Shown in pieces: positions 13,567 through 24,698 of a DNA stretch of 64,000 nucleotides. The notes under the pieces are model-generated. The model made no database searches. It was not told the DNA's origin and saw nothing but the letters and a program-made list of their open reading frames with translations. Source of the stretch: Thermomonas sp. S9 (lineage in GTDB: Bacteria > Pseudomonadota > Gammaproteobacteria > Xanthomonadales > Xanthomonadaceae); assembly GCF_024704365.1 (NCBI RefSeq), contig NZ_JAJDFY010000001.1, forward strand, positions 1,159,001-1,223,000, written 5' to 3'. Each line of letters begins with the position of its first letter. Positions within the stretch are counted from its first letter, which is position 1. A program made the translations under genes and the position numbers.

Positions 13567-14097
13567 TCACGCCGGGCAGGCGGCGCCCGGGACTGCGCGT
13601 TCGCTGCGCGGGCGGCCGACGTTGTTCACGATCACGCGTGCCAGCAGCTGGCCGCGCGGGTTGCAGATCGAGAGGGTGAGATTGCTGCCGGCGCTGCTGC
13701 CGTCGGGCAGATAGCGCAGCTGCTGGCGACCGCCACTGCTGGCGATGCGCAGGTGACGGCTGGTGGGCGTCTGCTCGACCCGCAGGATGTCCTCGCCCGC
13801 GTCCGGGCGGCGGTTGCCGTCGTCGTCCACGAACAGCATCCAGCCGCCGCTCCAGTCGCTGCCAGACAGGCAGCTGCTGCCGTCCGCGCTCGGGCACAGC
13901 ACGGTGCGGTGATTGCGACTGACCGCGGCAGCGCGCGCCAGCTGCATTTGGCTGGTCAGCGCAGAAACCGCCGCGTTGGCACGGTGGTGTTCGACCAGGC
14001 CGGACAGCGAGGGCAGGGCGGCGCCAGTGGCGATCGCCAGGATCGCGCAGGTGATGATGAGTTCGACCAGGGTGAAGCCGGCAGGGCGGTGCGGCAT
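13567..14097 (-). CDS. fimT: GspH/FimT-family type IV pseudopilin
   Basis: This 176-residue minor pseudopilin has a short leader MPHRPAG followed by FTLVELIITCAILAIATGAA, the methylation and hydrophobic segment with Glu5 after the PilD cleavage site. The following GspH domain has the family's repeated beta strands, a Cys pair in LCPSADGSSC and a late TLSICNPRGQLLARVIV. I chose the start at 14097 because it gives the proper leader length; longer upstream extensions are not pilin-like. It is divergent from uvrB and separate from the pilY1-pilE operon, so it is a stand-alone minor pilin. The minus-strand tRNA-Asn follows it. Confidence 0.9.
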   Translation of the reverse strand: MPHRPAGFTLVELIITCAILAIATGAALPSLSGLVEHHRANAAVSALTSQMQLARAAAVSRNHRTVLCPSADGSSCLSGSDWSGGWMLFVDDDGNRRPDAGEDILRVEQTPTSRHLRIASSGGRQQLRYLPDGSSAGSNLTLSICNPRGQLLARVIVNNVGRPRSERAVPGAACPA

Positions 14098-14273
14098 GGC
14101 GGTATTCCGGTTCCGGGGTGCGTACAGGCTGCGCTCCGGCACATCGGGGCGGGATCGGACGGCGCAGGCCGCGGGGGTCGGAAAATGCCCGTGCGTAGCG
14201 CCGGGGTTTTCCGCGCAGGCCGCGCGCATGGCGCGGGCGTACACTCAGCGGTTGCCTCCCGACGTGCCTGCCG

Positions 14274-16323
14274 ATGAGCCAGCCTGTTCCCTCCGATCTC
14301 GACCTGAGCACCACGTCCGCCGGCTTCCAGCTGGTCGCGCCGTACCAGCCCGCGGGCGACCAGCCGCAGGCGATCGAAAAGCTGGTCGCCGGGTTCGAGA
14401 ACGGCCTGGCCAAACAGGTGCTGTTGGGCGTCACCGGCTCGGGCAAGACCTACACCATCGCCAACCTGATCCAGCGGGTGCAGAAGCCGACCCTGGTGAT
14501 GGCGCCCAACAAGACCCTGGCGGCGCAGCTGTACGGCGAGTTCAAGGCGTTCTTCCCGCACAACGCGGTGGAGTATTTCGTCAGCTACTACGACTACTAC
14601 CAGCCGGAAGCCTACGTGCCGTCCAGCGACACCTACATCGAAAAGGACAGCGCGATCAATGACCACATCGAGCAGATGCGGCTGGCGGCGACCAAGGCGC
14701 TGCTGTCGCGCCGCGACACCATCGTGGTGGCGTCGGTGTCGGCGATCTACGGTCTCGGCGCGCCGGAGGACTACCTGGCGATGCGGCTGATCCTGTCGCG
14801 CGGCGAGCGCATCGACCAGCGCGAACTGCTGCGCCATCTGACCACCCTGCAGTACACCCGCAACGAGATGGCGCTTGAGCGCGGCACCTTCCGCGTGCGC
14901 GGCGAGACGGTGGACGTGTTCCCGGCCGAATCCGACCTGGAAGCGCTGCGGATCGAGCTGTTCGACGGCGAGATCGAGCAGCTGTCGATGTTCGACCCGC
15001 TGACCGGCGAGATCTTGCGCCGGCTGCCGCGCTACGTGGTCTATCCCAAGACCCACTACGCCACCCCCGCGCGAGCGCACTCTGGCGGCGGTGGAGAGCA
15101 TCAAGCAGGAGCTGCGCGAGCGGCTGGAATATCTGTACGCGCAGAACAAGCTGGTCGAGGCGCAGCGCCTGCAGCAGCGCACCCAGTTCGACCTCGAGAT
15201 GATGGCCGAGGTCGGCTACTGCAACGGCATCGAGAACTACTCCCGCCACCTGACCGGGCGCGCGCCCGGCGAGCCGCCGCCGACCCTGTTCGACTATCTG
15301 CCGGGGGACGCGCTGCTGGTGATCGACGAGTCGCACGTGACCATTCCGCAGATCGGCGCGATGTTCAAGGGCGACCGCTCGCGCAAGGAGACGCTGGTGG
15401 AATTCGGCTTCCGGCTGCCGTCGGCGCTGGACAACCGCCCGCTGCGCTTCGAGGAATGGGAGGCGCGCGCGCCGCGCAGCGTGTATGTCTCGGCCACGCC
15501 CGGGCCATACGAGCTGCGCGAGGCCGGCGGCGAGATCGTGGAGCTGGTGGTGCGGCCGACTGGGCTGGTCGATCCCGAGGTGGAGATCCGCCCGGTGGCG
15601 ACCCAGGTGGACGACCTGCTGTCGGAAATCCATGCGCGGGTGGCACTAGGTGACCGTGTGCTGGTGACCACGCTCACCAAGCGCATGGCCGAGAACCTCA
15701 CCGACTACCTGTCGGAACACGGGGTCAAGGTGCGCTACCTGCATTCCGACGTGGACACGGTGGAGCGGGTCGAGATCATCCGCGACCTGCGCCTGGGGGT
15801 GTTCGATGTGCTCGTGGGCATCAACCTGCTGCGCGAGGGCCTGGACATGCCCGAGGTGTCGCTGGTGGCGATTCTGGATGCCGACAAGGAAGGCTTCCTG
15901 CGCAGCACCGGGTCGTTGATCCAGACCATCGGTCGCGCCGCCCGCAACCTGCGCGGCAAGGCCATCCTGTACGCCGACCGGATCACCAACTCGATGCGCG
16001 CTGCGCTGGACGAGACCGGTCGCCGCCGCAACCGCCAGCTGGAATACAACGCCGCGCACGGGATCACCCCGCAATCCGTGCAGCGCGCCGTGCGCGACGT
16101 GATGGAGGGCGCGCGCGCCGAGCCGGGCGAGCTGAAGGGGCGCGGCAAGGCCAGGCGTGTCGCCGAGCCGGAGCTCGAGTACCTGCGGATGAGCCCGGCC
16201 CAGCAGGCCGCGCGGCTCAAGGAGCTGGAGCAGAAAATGCACCAGCACGCCCGCGACCTGGCGTTCGAGGAGGCCGCGCGCGTGCGCGACCAGATCCGCA
16301 AGCTGCGCGAGGCCAGCCTGTAG
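14274..16323 (+). CDS. uvrB: Excinuclease ABC subunit UvrB, frameshifted
   Basis: UvrB verifies DNA damage and recruits UvrC in nucleotide excision repair. Visible motifs are Walker A GVTGSGKT, the beta-hairpin region [20 protein letters not shown], the DEAD-like LVIDESHVT, helicase motif QTIGRAARN, and the C-terminal UvrC-binding UVR motif ([15 protein letters not shown]). One extra C in the run 15064-15068 breaks the frame after KTHYATP; it resumes as [20 protein letters not shown]. The restored length is 682 residues, as expected. No Xanthomonas-type LexA box is visible upstream, so SOS control is not supported from sequence. Confidence 0.96.
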
Positions 16324-16327
16324 GAAC

Positions 16328-16357
16328 TTGTCGGCGGCCGCGTTCCCGGGCTACAAT
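16328..16357 (+). promoter_or_regulatory. Putative tRNA-Val promoter
   Basis: TTGTCG at 16328-16333 and TACAAT at 16352-16357 have an 18-base spacer, 26 bases upstream of tRNA-Val. Confidence 0.55.
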
Positions 16358-16383
16358 CCGCGCCCCCGCACTGCGGGGATCAC

Positions 16384-16458
16384 GGGCGGTTAGCTCAGCG
16401 GTAGAGCACTACCTTGACATGGTAGGGGTCACAGGTTCGAACCCTGTACCGCCCACCA
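16384..16458 (+). tRNA. tRNA-Val (anticodon GAC)
   Basis: The 75 nt include CCA. The acceptor stem is GGGCGGT / ACCGCCC. The anticodon arm CTACC-TTGACAT-GGTAG gives GAC. Confidence 0.97.
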
Positions 16459-16594
16459 CGCGGATGCCGCGTGGCAACGAATCCGGAGAAGGTGGCCCGC
16501 GGAAACGCCGGCCGAGCGTGCGACATGGACACTACCCGCATCCCGCGCTGACCCCGCCGACGCATTCGTGCCATCCCGCTTGAGTGGATCATCG

Positions 16595-16616
16595 AAAGGC
16601 GCCTCGGCGCCTTTCT
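16595..16616 (+). terminator. Terminator-like hairpin between tRNA-Val and thrS
   Basis: AAAGGCGCC and GGCGCCTTT form a 9-bp stem around TC, followed by CTGCGTTT. It lies between tRNA-Val and thrS and could end the tRNA transcript or attenuate thrS. Confidence 0.6.
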
Positions 16617-16706
16617 GCGTTTCCGGCTCCGTCCTTCCCGCTTCGTCCGTCCCCGATCCCACGCGCCCGGTCGCCCTTGCCCGGCCTTCCCCACAGAGCA
16701 GCTCCC

Positions 16707-18608
16707 ATGATCTCGATCACGCTTCCCGACGGCTCCCAGCGCCAGTTCGATGCCCCGGTGACGGTCCAGGAGGTGGCGGCCTCGATCGGCGCCGGTCTGG
16801 CCAAGGCCACCCTGGCCGGCAAGGTCGATGGCCGCCTGGTCGATGCCAGCTACCGCATCGACCACGACGCCAGCCTGGCCATCGTCACCGACAAGTCGCC
16901 AGAAGCGCTCGACATCCTGCGCCATTCCACCGCGCACCTGCTGGCGCAGGCCGTGCAGCGCCTGTTCCCGGGCGCGCAGGTCACCATCGGGCCGGTGATC
17001 GACAACGGCTTCTACTATGACTTCGCCTACGAGCGCCCGTTCACCCCCGAGGACCTGCCGGCGATCGAGGCGGAGATGCACAAGATCGTCAAGGAGGCGC
17101 TGCCGGTCAGTCGCCACGTGAAGTCGCGCGATGAGGCGATTGCCTTCTTCAGGGGCCTGGGCGAGCACTACAAGGCCGAGATCATCGAATCGATTCCGGC
17201 CGACGAGGAGCTGTCGCTGTATACCCAGGGCGAGTTCACCGACCTCTGCCGCGGCCCGCACGTGCCGGGCACCGACAGGCTGCGCGCGTTCAAGCTCATG
17301 AAGGTCGCGGGCGCCTATTGGCGCGGCGACCACAACAACCAGATGCTCAGCCGCATCTACGGCACCGCCTGGCTGAGCGAGAAAGATCTCAAGGTCTATC
17401 TGCACCAGCTGGAGGAAGCCGAGAAGCGCGACCACCGCAAGATCGCCAAGGCGCAGGACCTGTTCCACCTGCAGGAAGAGGGCCCGGGCCTGGTGTTCTG
17501 GCACCCCAAGGGCTGGAGCATCTGGCAGACCGTCGAGCAGTACATGCGCAAGGTCTATCGCGACACCGGCTACGGCGAGGTGCGCTGCCCGCAGATCCTC
17601 GACGTCGAGCTGTGGAAGAAATCCGGCCACTGGGACAACTACAAGGACAACATGTTCTTCACCGAGTCCGAGAAGCGGACCTATGCGGTGAAGCCCATGA
17701 ACTGCCCGGGCCACGTGCAGGTGTTCAACCAGGGCCTGCACAGCTACCGCGACCTGCCGATCCGCTACGGCGAGTTCGGCGCCTGCCATCGCAACGAGCC
17801 GTCCGGCGCGCTGCACGGCATCCTGCGCGTGCGCGGCTTCACCCAGGACGACGGCCACATCTTCTGCACCGAGGACCAGGTGGAATCCGAGGTGCGCGCC
17901 TTCCACCAGCAGGCCCTGAAGGTCTATGCGGACTTCGGTTTCTCCGACATCCAGATCAAGATCGCCCTGCGGCCGGAGTCGCGGCTCGGCGACGACGCCA
18001 CCTGGGACAAGGCCGAGGAGGCGCTGCGCGGCGCGCTGCGCGCTTCCGGGGTGGAGTGGGAGGAGCTGCCGGGCGAAGGCGCCTTCTACGGCCCCAAGAT
18101 CGAATATCACCTCAAGGACGCCATCGGCCGCACCTGGCAGCTGGGCACCATGCAGGTGGACTTCATGATGCCGGCCCGCCTCGGCGCCGAGTACGTGGAT
18201 GAGCACAGCCAGCGCCGGCATCCGGTGATGCTGCACCGGGCCATCGTCGGCTCGATGGAGCGGTTCATCGGCATCCTGATCGAGCACCACGCCGGCCAGC
18301 TCCCGGCCTGGCTGGCCCCGGTGCAGGCGGTGGTGATGAACATCACCGACGCCCAGGCCGAGGCCGTCGAGGCGGCCCGGAAAACCCTTGCGAATCAAGG
18401 CTTCCGGGTGATTTCCGATTTGCGCAACGAAAAGATCGGCTATAAGATTCGCGAGCACACGCTGCAGCGCGTGCCGTACCTGCTGGTGGTCGGGGACCGC
18501 GAGAAGGAGACAGGCACGCTCTCGGTGCGCACGCGGGGTGGGGAAGACCTCGGTAGCATGTCCGTCGATGCCTTCGCGGCGCGTTTGCGCGGAGAGGGCG
18601 CCGGCTGA
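16707..18608 (+). CDS. thrS: Threonyl-tRNA synthetase
   Basis: ThrRS charges tRNA-Thr with Thr and edits Ser. The start at 16707 gives the TGS domain ([15 protein letters not shown]) directly. The editing domain has [11 protein letters not shown] and the later DLCRGPHV. The class II catalytic core includes the zinc-ligand region [27 protein letters not shown] and [13 protein letters not shown]-terminal anticodon-binding domain starts near [15 protein letters not shown]. The length of 633 residues is normal and there is no frame defect. It opens the thrS-infC-rpmI-rplT-pheST-ihfA operon; the Shine-Dalgarno sequence is weak (AGAGCAG). Confidence 0.97.
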   Translation: MISITLPDGSQRQFDAPVTVQEVAASIGAGLAKATLAGKVDGRLVDASYRIDHDASLAIVTDKSPEALDILRHSTAHLLAQAVQRLFPGAQVTIGPVIDNGFYYDFAYERPFTPEDLPAIEAEMHKIVKEALPVSRHVKSRDEAIAFFRGLGEHYKAEIIESIPADEELSLYTQGEFTDLCRGPHVPGTDRLRAFKLMKVAGAYWRGDHNNQMLSRIYGTAWLSEKDLKVYLHQLEEAEKRDHRKIAKAQDLFHLQEEGPGLVFWHPKGWSIWQTVEQYMRKVYRDTGYGEVRCPQILDVELWKKSGHWDNYKDNMFFTESEKRTYAVKPMNCPGHVQVFNQGLHSYRDLPIRYGEFGACHRNEPSGALHGILRVRGFTQDDGHIFCTEDQVESEVRAFHQQALKVYADFGFSDIQIKIALRPESRLGDDATWDKAEEALRGALRASGVEWEELPGEGAFYGPKIEYHLKDAIGRTWQLGTMQVDFMMPARLGAEYVDEHSQRRHPVMLHRAIVGSMERFIGILIEHHAGQLPAWLAPVQAVVMNITDAQAEAVEAARKTLANQGFRVISDLRNEKIGYKIREHTLQRVPYLLVVGDREKETGTLSVRTRGGEDLGSMSVDAFAARLRGEGAG

Positions 18609-18700
18609 CGGCGGCCGGCCCGCGACAGACGCCGGCACGGGATTCCGGAATCCCGCGCCGAACCGGCCCGCACGGGCCAACCTTTGGAGACAGTTCCACA

Positions 18701-19225
18701 ATCAGTACCCCCGACAGCAAGCAGAACCGTCGCAATCACGAGATCCGCGTCCCGCGGGTGCGCGTGATCGGCAGCGACGGCGAGATGATCGGCGTGCTTT
18801 CGCGCGACGAAGCCCTGCGCATGGCCGAGGACGAGGATCTCGACCTGGTCGAGATCCAGCCCAATGCGGATCCGCCGGTGTGCAAGATCATGGACTTCGG
18901 CAAGTTCAGGTTCGAGCAGCAGAAGAAGGCCAGCGAGGCCAAGAAAAAGCAGAAGCTGGTCGAGATCAAGGAAGTGAAGTTCCGTCCGGTCACGGACGAG
19001 GGCGACTACCAGATCAAACTGCGCAAGATGCGCGAGTTCCTGGCCGAGGGCGACAAGGTCAAGGTCAACATCCGCTTCCGTGGCCGCGAGATGAGCCACC
19101 AGGAACTGGGTCGCGAGATGGCGGCGCGGATCGAGGCCGACCTCGGCGAGGACATCGTGATCGAATCCCGTCCGCGCCTGGAAGGCCGGCAGATGGTGAT
19201 GATGATCGCGCCGAAGAAGAAGTGA
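18701..19225 (+). CDS. infC: Translation initiation factor IF-3 with AUC start codon
   Basis: IF3 binds the 30S subunit and rejects non-AUG starts and non-initiator tRNA. The only start that keeps the full N-domain is ATC at 18701, preceded by GGAGA at 18686-18690; the next in-frame candidate, GTG at 18758, would delete the conserved [12 protein letters not shown]. The C-domain has [19 protein letters not shown] and ends [14 protein letters not shown]. The protein is 174 residues long. An AUU-like rare start fits the known autoregulation, in which IF3 discriminates against its own initiation codon, as shown for E. coli infC. thrS lies 92 bases upstream; rpmI follows after 332 bases that contain a large stem-loop. 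Confidence 0.95.
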   Translation: MSTPDSKQNRRNHEIRVPRVRVIGSDGEMIGVLSRDEALRMAEDEDLDLVEIQPNADPPVCKIMDFGKFRFEQQKKASEAKKKQKLVEIKEVKFRPVTDEGDYQIKLRKMREFLAEGDKVKVNIRFRGREMSHQELGREMAARIEADLGEDIVIESRPRLEGRQMVMMIAPKKK

Positions 19226-19247
19226 TGTTCGCGGCCGGATCCCGCAG

Positions 19248-19316
19248 GCGACTGCCGGGCGTCCCGGCCGCCAAGCCAGTATCGGGGAGCGACTGGCCGG
19301 GGCGCCCGGCAGTCGC
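19248..19316 (+). repeat. 22-bp inverted repeat / large RNA stem-loop in the infC-rpmI spacer
   Basis: The arms 19248-19269 and 19295-19316 are complementary over all 22 positions except one T opposite G, which is a wobble pair in RNA. The loop is 25 bases (19270-19294). No T-run follows, so it is not a standard terminator. It could be a processing or autoregulatory site for the ribosomal-protein part of the operon, or a REP-like element. Confidence 0.8.
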
Positions 19317-19365
19317 GCACTCGGGATGCGCGGGACATGCACTCGCTGATTTACAAGGCTAAAGA

Positions 19366-19394
19366 TTGCAAACCCGGCGGCAGCCGGCCATAAT
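19366..19394 (+). promoter_or_regulatory. Internal promoter upstream of rpmI
   Basis: TTGCAA at 19366-19371 and CATAAT at 19389-19394 have an exact 17-base spacer. Transcription would start about 160 bases before rpmI and leave a long leader. The region 19226-19557 holds this promoter and the stem-loop, and I see no coding sequence in it. Confidence 0.65.
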
Positions 19395-19557
19395 GACCGG
19401 CCCGGTTTGCCGGGCATGTTGTTCGTTGTACCCATGGACCCGCCCCGATCCTTCCGGATCAAGGGCTTACCCACCGGTCGGGCAGGATGGAAAGCGTGGC
19501 GCCGCCGCAGGGCACTGCCGCCGCCCAGGCCAGTTCTAGATTTCGCAAGGATCCCCA

Positions 19558-19755
19558 ATGCCCAAGATCAAGACCAACCGGGCGGCGGCCAAGCGCTTCC
19601 GGAAGACCGCTTCCGGCAAGTACAAGTGCGGCCACGCCAACAAGAGCCACATCCTCACCAAGAAGGCGACCAAGCGGAAGCGCAACCTGCGGCAGACGAA
19701 CCACGTTCGTGCCGAGGACGCGGGCCGTCTGGACCGCATGCTTCCGTATCTCTGA
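19558..19755 (+). CDS. rpmI: 50S ribosomal protein L35 (bL35)
   Basis: The 65-residue basic ribosomal protein has the family sequence [20 protein letters not shown] with the repeated [12 protein letters not shown] near the end. The length matches bL35 in other gammaproteobacteria. It lies 13 bases upstream of rplT, with which it is always co-transcribed. The expected autocontrol by L20 acts on the leader upstream of rpmI in E. coli; the long spacer here leaves room for it, but I cannot show an L20 site. Confidence 0.98.
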   Translation: MPKIKTNRAAAKRFRKTASGKYKCGHANKSHILTKKATKRKRNLRQTNHVRAEDAGRLDRMLPYL

Positions 19756-19768
19756 GGAGGGCTAGACC

Positions 19769-20128
19769 ATGGCACGAGTCAAGCGTGGCGTCGTCGCACG
19801 TCGCAGCCACAAGAAAATCCTGAAGGCCGCCAAGGGCTACTACAACGCCCGCCGCAAGGTCTTCCGCGTCGCCAAGCAGGCGGTCACCAAGGCCCAGCAG
19901 TACGCCTACATCGGCCGCAAGCAGAAGAAGCGCCAGTTCCGCACCCTGTGGATTGCGCGCATCAACGCGGCTGCGCGCGCCAACGGCATGAGCTACAGCC
20001 GCTTCATGAACGGCCTGCTGAAGGCCGGCATCACCCTCGACCGCAAGGTGCTGGCGGACATCGCCGTGCACGACGCGGCGGGGTTTGCGGCCCTGACCGA
20101 AAAGGCCAAGGGCGCTTTGGCGGCGTAA
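19769..20128 (+). CDS. rplT: 50S ribosomal protein L20 (bL20)
   Basis: The 119-residue protein L20 is needed for early 50S assembly and binds 23S rRNA through its long basic N-terminal helix ([20 protein letters not shown]). The globular C-terminal half contains [20 protein letters not shown], the most conserved part. A GAGGAGGG ribosome binding site lies just upstream at 19755-19762. Length and sequence are ordinary. Confidence 0.98.
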   Translation: MARVKRGVVARRSHKKILKAAKGYYNARRKVFRVAKQAVTKAQQYAYIGRKQKKRQFRTLWIARINAAARANGMSYSRFMNGLLKAGITLDRKVLADIAVHDAAGFAALTEKAKGALAA

Positions 20129-20166
20129 GCCGTCGATCCACACGCAAACCCGCCTGCGGGCGGTGA

Positions 20167-21285
<1,119 letters not shown>

Positions 21286-21293
21286 GGCCGCCG

Positions 21294-23669
21294 ATGAAAT
21301 TCTCTGAAAACTGGCTGCGCCAGCACGTCAAGACCACGGCGACCCGCGATGAATTGACGGCGACGCTGACCGCGATCGGCCTCGAGGTCGAGGAGATGAC
21401 GGTGCTGGGCGAGGCGCTGGATGGCGTGGTGGTGGCCCGCATCGCCGATTGCGCCCGCCATCCGGAAGCCGATCGCCTGCAGGTGTGCCAGGTCGATGCC
21501 GGCGCGCACGGGATGCTGCAGATCGTCTGCGGCGCGCCAAACGCGCGCCCCGGGCTGGTGGCACCGCTGGCCACCATCGGCACCCGCGTGGGCGAGATGA
21601 CGATCAAGGCCGCCAGGCTGCGCGGCGTGGACTCCAACGGCATGCTGTGCTCGGCCAAGGAGCTTGGCCTCGATGCAGACGCGTCGGGGCTGCTTGAACT
21701 GCCGGCCGACGCGCCGGTGGGCACGCCGCTGGCCGAATACCTCGGCCTGCCGGATGCCTGCATCGAACTCAAGCTGACCCCGAACCGCGCCGACTGCTTC
21801 GGTGTGCGCGGCATCGCCTTCGACGTGGCGGCGGCTACCGGTTGCACGGTGGAGCCGCTGGCGGCCGATCCGGTCCCGGCGCAGAACGAGGCGGTGCTGG
21901 CGGTCGAACTGCAGGCCGGCGCGGACGCCCCGCGCTTCGTCGGCCGCGTGATCGAGGACGTGGATGCGCGCGCGCCCACCCCGGTGTGGATGGCCGAACG
22001 CCTGCGCCGCAGCGGCATCCGCCCGGTCAGCCTGCTGGTGGATATCACCCAGTACGTGATGCTGGAGCTTGGCCAGCCGATGCACGCCTACGACCGCGAC
22101 CTGCTGCGCGGGCCGATCGGCGTGCGCCATGCGCGCGACGGCGAGGTCCTGCGCCTGCTCAACGGCGACGAGGCCATGCTGGACCCGCAGTTCCTGGTCA
22201 TCACCGACGCCGACCGCGCGGTCGGCCTGGCCGGGATCATGGGCGGCGACGACACCAAGGTCGGCGCGGCCACCCGCCACGTGTTCCTGGAGGCCGCCCA
22301 CTTCGCGCCGGCCGCGATCATCGGCCGCAGCCGCAGGCTCGGCCTGCACACCGATGCCGGCCACCGCTTCGAACGCGGCGTGGATCCCGAACTGCCGCGG
22401 ATCGCGGTCGAGTACGCCACCCGGCTCATCCTCGCCGTCGCCGGCGGCCGTCCCGGTCCGGTGGTGGAGGCGGTGCTGCCCGAACACCTGCCGCGGCCGC
22501 GGACCATCGCGCTGCGGCGCGCGCGGCTGGCGCGGGTGCTGGGCGCGCGGGTGGATGATGCCGAGGTGGCGCGCATCCTCGCCGCGTTGGGCCTGGCGGT
22601 CGAGGCGACCGGCGACGGTTGGCAGGTGACCGCGCCGAGCCGCCGCTTCGACCTCGCGCTGGAAGAGGATCTGATCGAGGAAGTGGCGCGCATCCACGGC
22701 TACGATGCGATCCCGGCGACCCTACCGGGCGGCGCCACCCGGCTGGCGCAGCCGACCGAGGCGCGCGTCGGCGAATACGAGCTGCGCCGCCAGCTGGTCG
22801 CCCGCGACTATCTGGAGGCCATCAACTACGCCTTCGTGGATGCCGCGCTGCTGGAGACCTGGCAGGCGCAGGCCGGCGCGGTGGCGCTGGCCAACCCGCT
22901 CAGCGCCGAACTCGGGGTGATGCGCACCGCGCTGCTGCCCGGACTGGTGCAGGCGTTGGCGCGCAACCGCGCGCGTCAGCAGCCGCGGGTGCGTCTGTTC
23001 GAACTCGGCAAGACCTTCAGCGCCGAGGCCGGCGGCGGCGCGCCGCGCGAAACCGCCTGCCTTGCGGCGGTGGCCTGCGGCGATGCGCGTGCCGAGCAGT
23101 GGGGGGTGCCGGCGCGCACGCTCGACTTCCACGACCTCAAGGGCGACCTCGACAGCGTGGCCGCGCTGTGCGGCGCGGTGCTCGACTACCGCGCGGAGGC
23201 GTCGGCGCACGCGCATCCCGGTCGCAGCGCCGGGGTGTATCGCGACGGCGAGCGCATCGGCTGGATCGGCCAGATGCATCCGCGCCTTGCGCAGATGCTG
23301 GGGCTGGAGGCCGATGTCTATGCCTTCGAACTCATGCTGGCGCCGCTGCTGGCCCGTCCGCTGCCACGCGCACGCGCGCTGTCGCGCTACCCGTCGGTGC
23401 GCCGCGACCTCGCCGTGGTGGTGGCCGAAACGGTGCCGTGGGCGGCCGTGCGCGCCACCGTCGAGGCGGCCGCCGGGCCGCTGCTGCGGCAAGTCGAACT
23501 GTTCGACCGCTACGCCGGCAAGGGCATCGAAACCGGTTGCAAGAGTCTGGCCATGGCCTTGATTTTGCAGGACGAATCGCGCACGCTGACCGACCGCGAC
23601 GTGGACGCCGTGGTGACGGCCGTGGTGGCCGCACTCGGTGACCGGCACGGCGCGGTCATCCGGAGCTGA
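21294..23669 (+). CDS. pheT: Phenylalanyl-tRNA synthetase beta subunit
   Basis: PheT carries the editing site and tRNA-binding parts of PheRS. The 791 residues show, in order, the tRBD/EMAP domain (VVVARIADCARHPEADRLQV), the B3/B4 editing domain (PNRADCFGVRGIAFDV), the B5 DNA-binding-like domain, the inactive class II core (EVARIHGYDAIPATLP) and the C-terminal FDX-ACB anticodon-binding domain (LSRYPSVRRDLAVVV). The length is typical and no frame defect is seen. ihfA follows after 12 bases. Confidence 0.98.
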   Translation: MKFSENWLRQHVKTTATRDELTATLTAIGLEVEEMTVLGEALDGVVVARIADCARHPEADRLQVCQVDAGAHGMLQIVCGAPNARPGLVAPLATIGTRVGEMTIKAARLRGVDSNGMLCSAKELGLDADASGLLELPADAPVGTPLAEYLGLPDACIELKLTPNRADCFGVRGIAFDVAAATGCTVEPLAADPVPAQNEAVLAVELQAGADAPRFVGRVIEDVDARAPTPVWMAERLRRSGIRPVSLLVDITQYVMLELGQPMHAYDRDLLRGPIGVRHARDGEVLRLLNGDEAMLDPQFLVITDADRAVGLAGIMGGDDTKVGAATRHVFLEAAHFAPAAIIGRSRRLGLHTDAGHRFERGVDPELPRIAVEYATRLILAVAGGRPGPVVEAVLPEHLPRPRTIALRRARLARVLGARVDDAEVARILAALGLAVEATGDGWQVTAPSRRFDLALEEDLIEEVARIHGYDAIPATLPGGATRLAQPTEARVGEYELRRQLVARDYLEAINYAFVDAALLETWQAQAGAVALANPLSAELGVMRTALLPGLVQALARNRARQQPRVRLFELGKTFSAEAGGGAPRETACLAAVACGDARAEQWGVPARTLDFHDLKGDLDSVAALCGAVLDYRAEASAHAHPGRSAGVYRDGERIGWIGQMHPRLAQMLGLEADVYAFELMLAPLLARPLPRARALSRYPSVRRDLAVVVAETVPWAAVRATVEAAAGPLLRQVELFDRYAGKGIETGCKSLAMALILQDESRTLTDRDVDAVVTAVVAALGDRHGAVIRS

Positions 23670-23681
23670 CAGGGGGCGACG

Positions 23682-23984
23682 ATGGCATTGACCAAGGCCG
23701 ACATGGCCGAACGCATCTACGAGGACGTGGGCTTGAACAAGCGCGAGGCGAAGGAATTCGTCGATGCCTTCTTCGACGCCCTGCGCCAGGCACTGGAGCA
23801 GGGGCGGCAGGTGAAGCTGTCGGGCTTCGGCAACTTCGACCTGCGCCGCAAGAACCCACGTCCGGGCCGCAATCCGAAGACCGGCGAGGAAATCCCGATC
23901 ACCGCGCGCACCGTGGTGACCTTCCGTCCGGGCCAGAAGCTGAAGGAGCGGGTCGAGGCCTGCACGGGGGCGGTGCATGCTTGA
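23682..23984 (+). CDS. ihfA: Integration host factor alpha subunit
   Basis: IhfA, with IhfB, bends DNA sharply at specific sites and organises promoters and recombination complexes. The 100-residue protein has the HU/IHF fold: [20 protein letters not shown], the arm with [17 protein letters not shown] carrying the intercalating Pro, and [16 protein letters not shown]. The pheST-ihfA order is the standard gammaproteobacterial one. Its last bases overlap the next gene by 8, so translation is coupled. Confidence 0.97.
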   Translation: MALTKADMAERIYEDVGLNKREAKEFVDAFFDALRQALEQGRQVKLSGFGNFDLRRKNPRPGRNPKTGEEIPITARTVVTFRPGQKLKERVEACTGAVHA

Positions 23985-24333
23985 CCCCGGCAGCAATCGC
24001 GAACTCCCGCCGATTCCCGCCAAGCGCTACTTCACCATCGGTGAAGTCAGCGAGCTGTGCGACGTGAAGCCGCACGTGCTGCGCTACTGGGAGACCGAGT
24101 TCCCCAGCCTCGAACCGTCCAAGCGCCGCGGCAATCGCCGCTACTACCAGCGCCACGATGTGCTGATGGTGCGCCAGATCCGCAGCCTGCTGTACGAACA
24201 GGGCTACACCATCGGTGGCGCACGCCTGCGGCTGGAAGGCGAGGGCGCCAGGCAGGAGTCGGCGCTCGCTCACCAGATCGTGCGCCAGGTGCGCGCCGAG
24301 CTGGAGGAAGTGCTGCAACTGCTGCGCCGGTGA
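23977..24333 (+). CDS. MerR-family transcriptional regulator
   Basis: This 118-residue MerR-type regulator is found next to ihfA in most gammaproteobacteria; its target is not established. The winged helix begins [20 protein letters not shown], continues with [20 protein letters not shown] and [20 protein letters not shown], and ends in a short coiled coil ([12 protein letters not shown]). It lacks an effector-binding domain, like SoxR-sized relatives without Fe-S cysteines. The start at 23977 overlaps the ihfA stop by 8 bases. The tRNA-Pro promoter lies just downstream. Confidence 0.93.
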   Translation: MLDPGSNRELPPIPAKRYFTIGEVSELCDVKPHVLRYWETEFPSLEPSKRRGNRRYYQRHDVLMVRQIRSLLYEQGYTIGGARLRLEGEGARQESALAHQIVRQVRAELEEVLQLLRR

Positions 24334-24366
24334 TGCCGCGAGGCGTCCACGCCCACGCGCATCGGG

Positions 24367-24372
24367 TATAAT
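24367..24372 (+). promoter_or_regulatory. -10 element of tRNA-Pro
   Basis: A consensus TATAAT lies 12 bases before tRNA-Pro. I see no convincing -35 at the usual distance. Confidence 0.65.
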
Positions 24373-24384
24373 GCGCAGCCTCAT

Positions 24385-24461
24385 CGGGGTATAGCGCAGC
24401 CTGGTAGCGCACTTGTCTGGGGGACAAGTGGTCGTCGGTTCAAATCCGGCTACCCCGACCA
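24385..24461 (+). tRNA. tRNA-Pro (anticodon GGG)
   Basis: The 77 nt include CCA. The acceptor stem is CGGGGTA / TACCCCG. The anticodon arm CTTGT-CTGGGGG-ACAAG gives GGG. It is the last backbone gene before the accessory island. Confidence 0.97.
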
Positions 24462-24491
24462 ACTCCCGCGCCGGCATCCGTCCGCGCCCGC

Positions 24492-24520
24492 AGAACCCCC
24501 GGCCCCCGGGGGTTCTTGCT
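24492..24520 (+). terminator. Rho-independent terminator after tRNA-Pro
   Basis: AGAACCCCCGG and CCGGGGGTTCT form an 11-bp stem around CCC, followed by TGCT. The T-run is short. From here to 24698 I see no coding sequence. Confidence 0.7.
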
Positions 24521-24698
24521 GTGCGGGTTCCTGCCCTGTTCTGGCCAGCCGCGAACGCATTGCGCTTGGCACCTTAAGAACCGAGGCAAGCCGCTGGTCA
24601 CGGCAAGCTGGTCGCGGCGACCACCGACCTCGGGCTCTAGGGAAGATCAACTCCGTCACTTTCGGCGAGCATTGATCATCGTTTCAAGGGGAAGGTCG

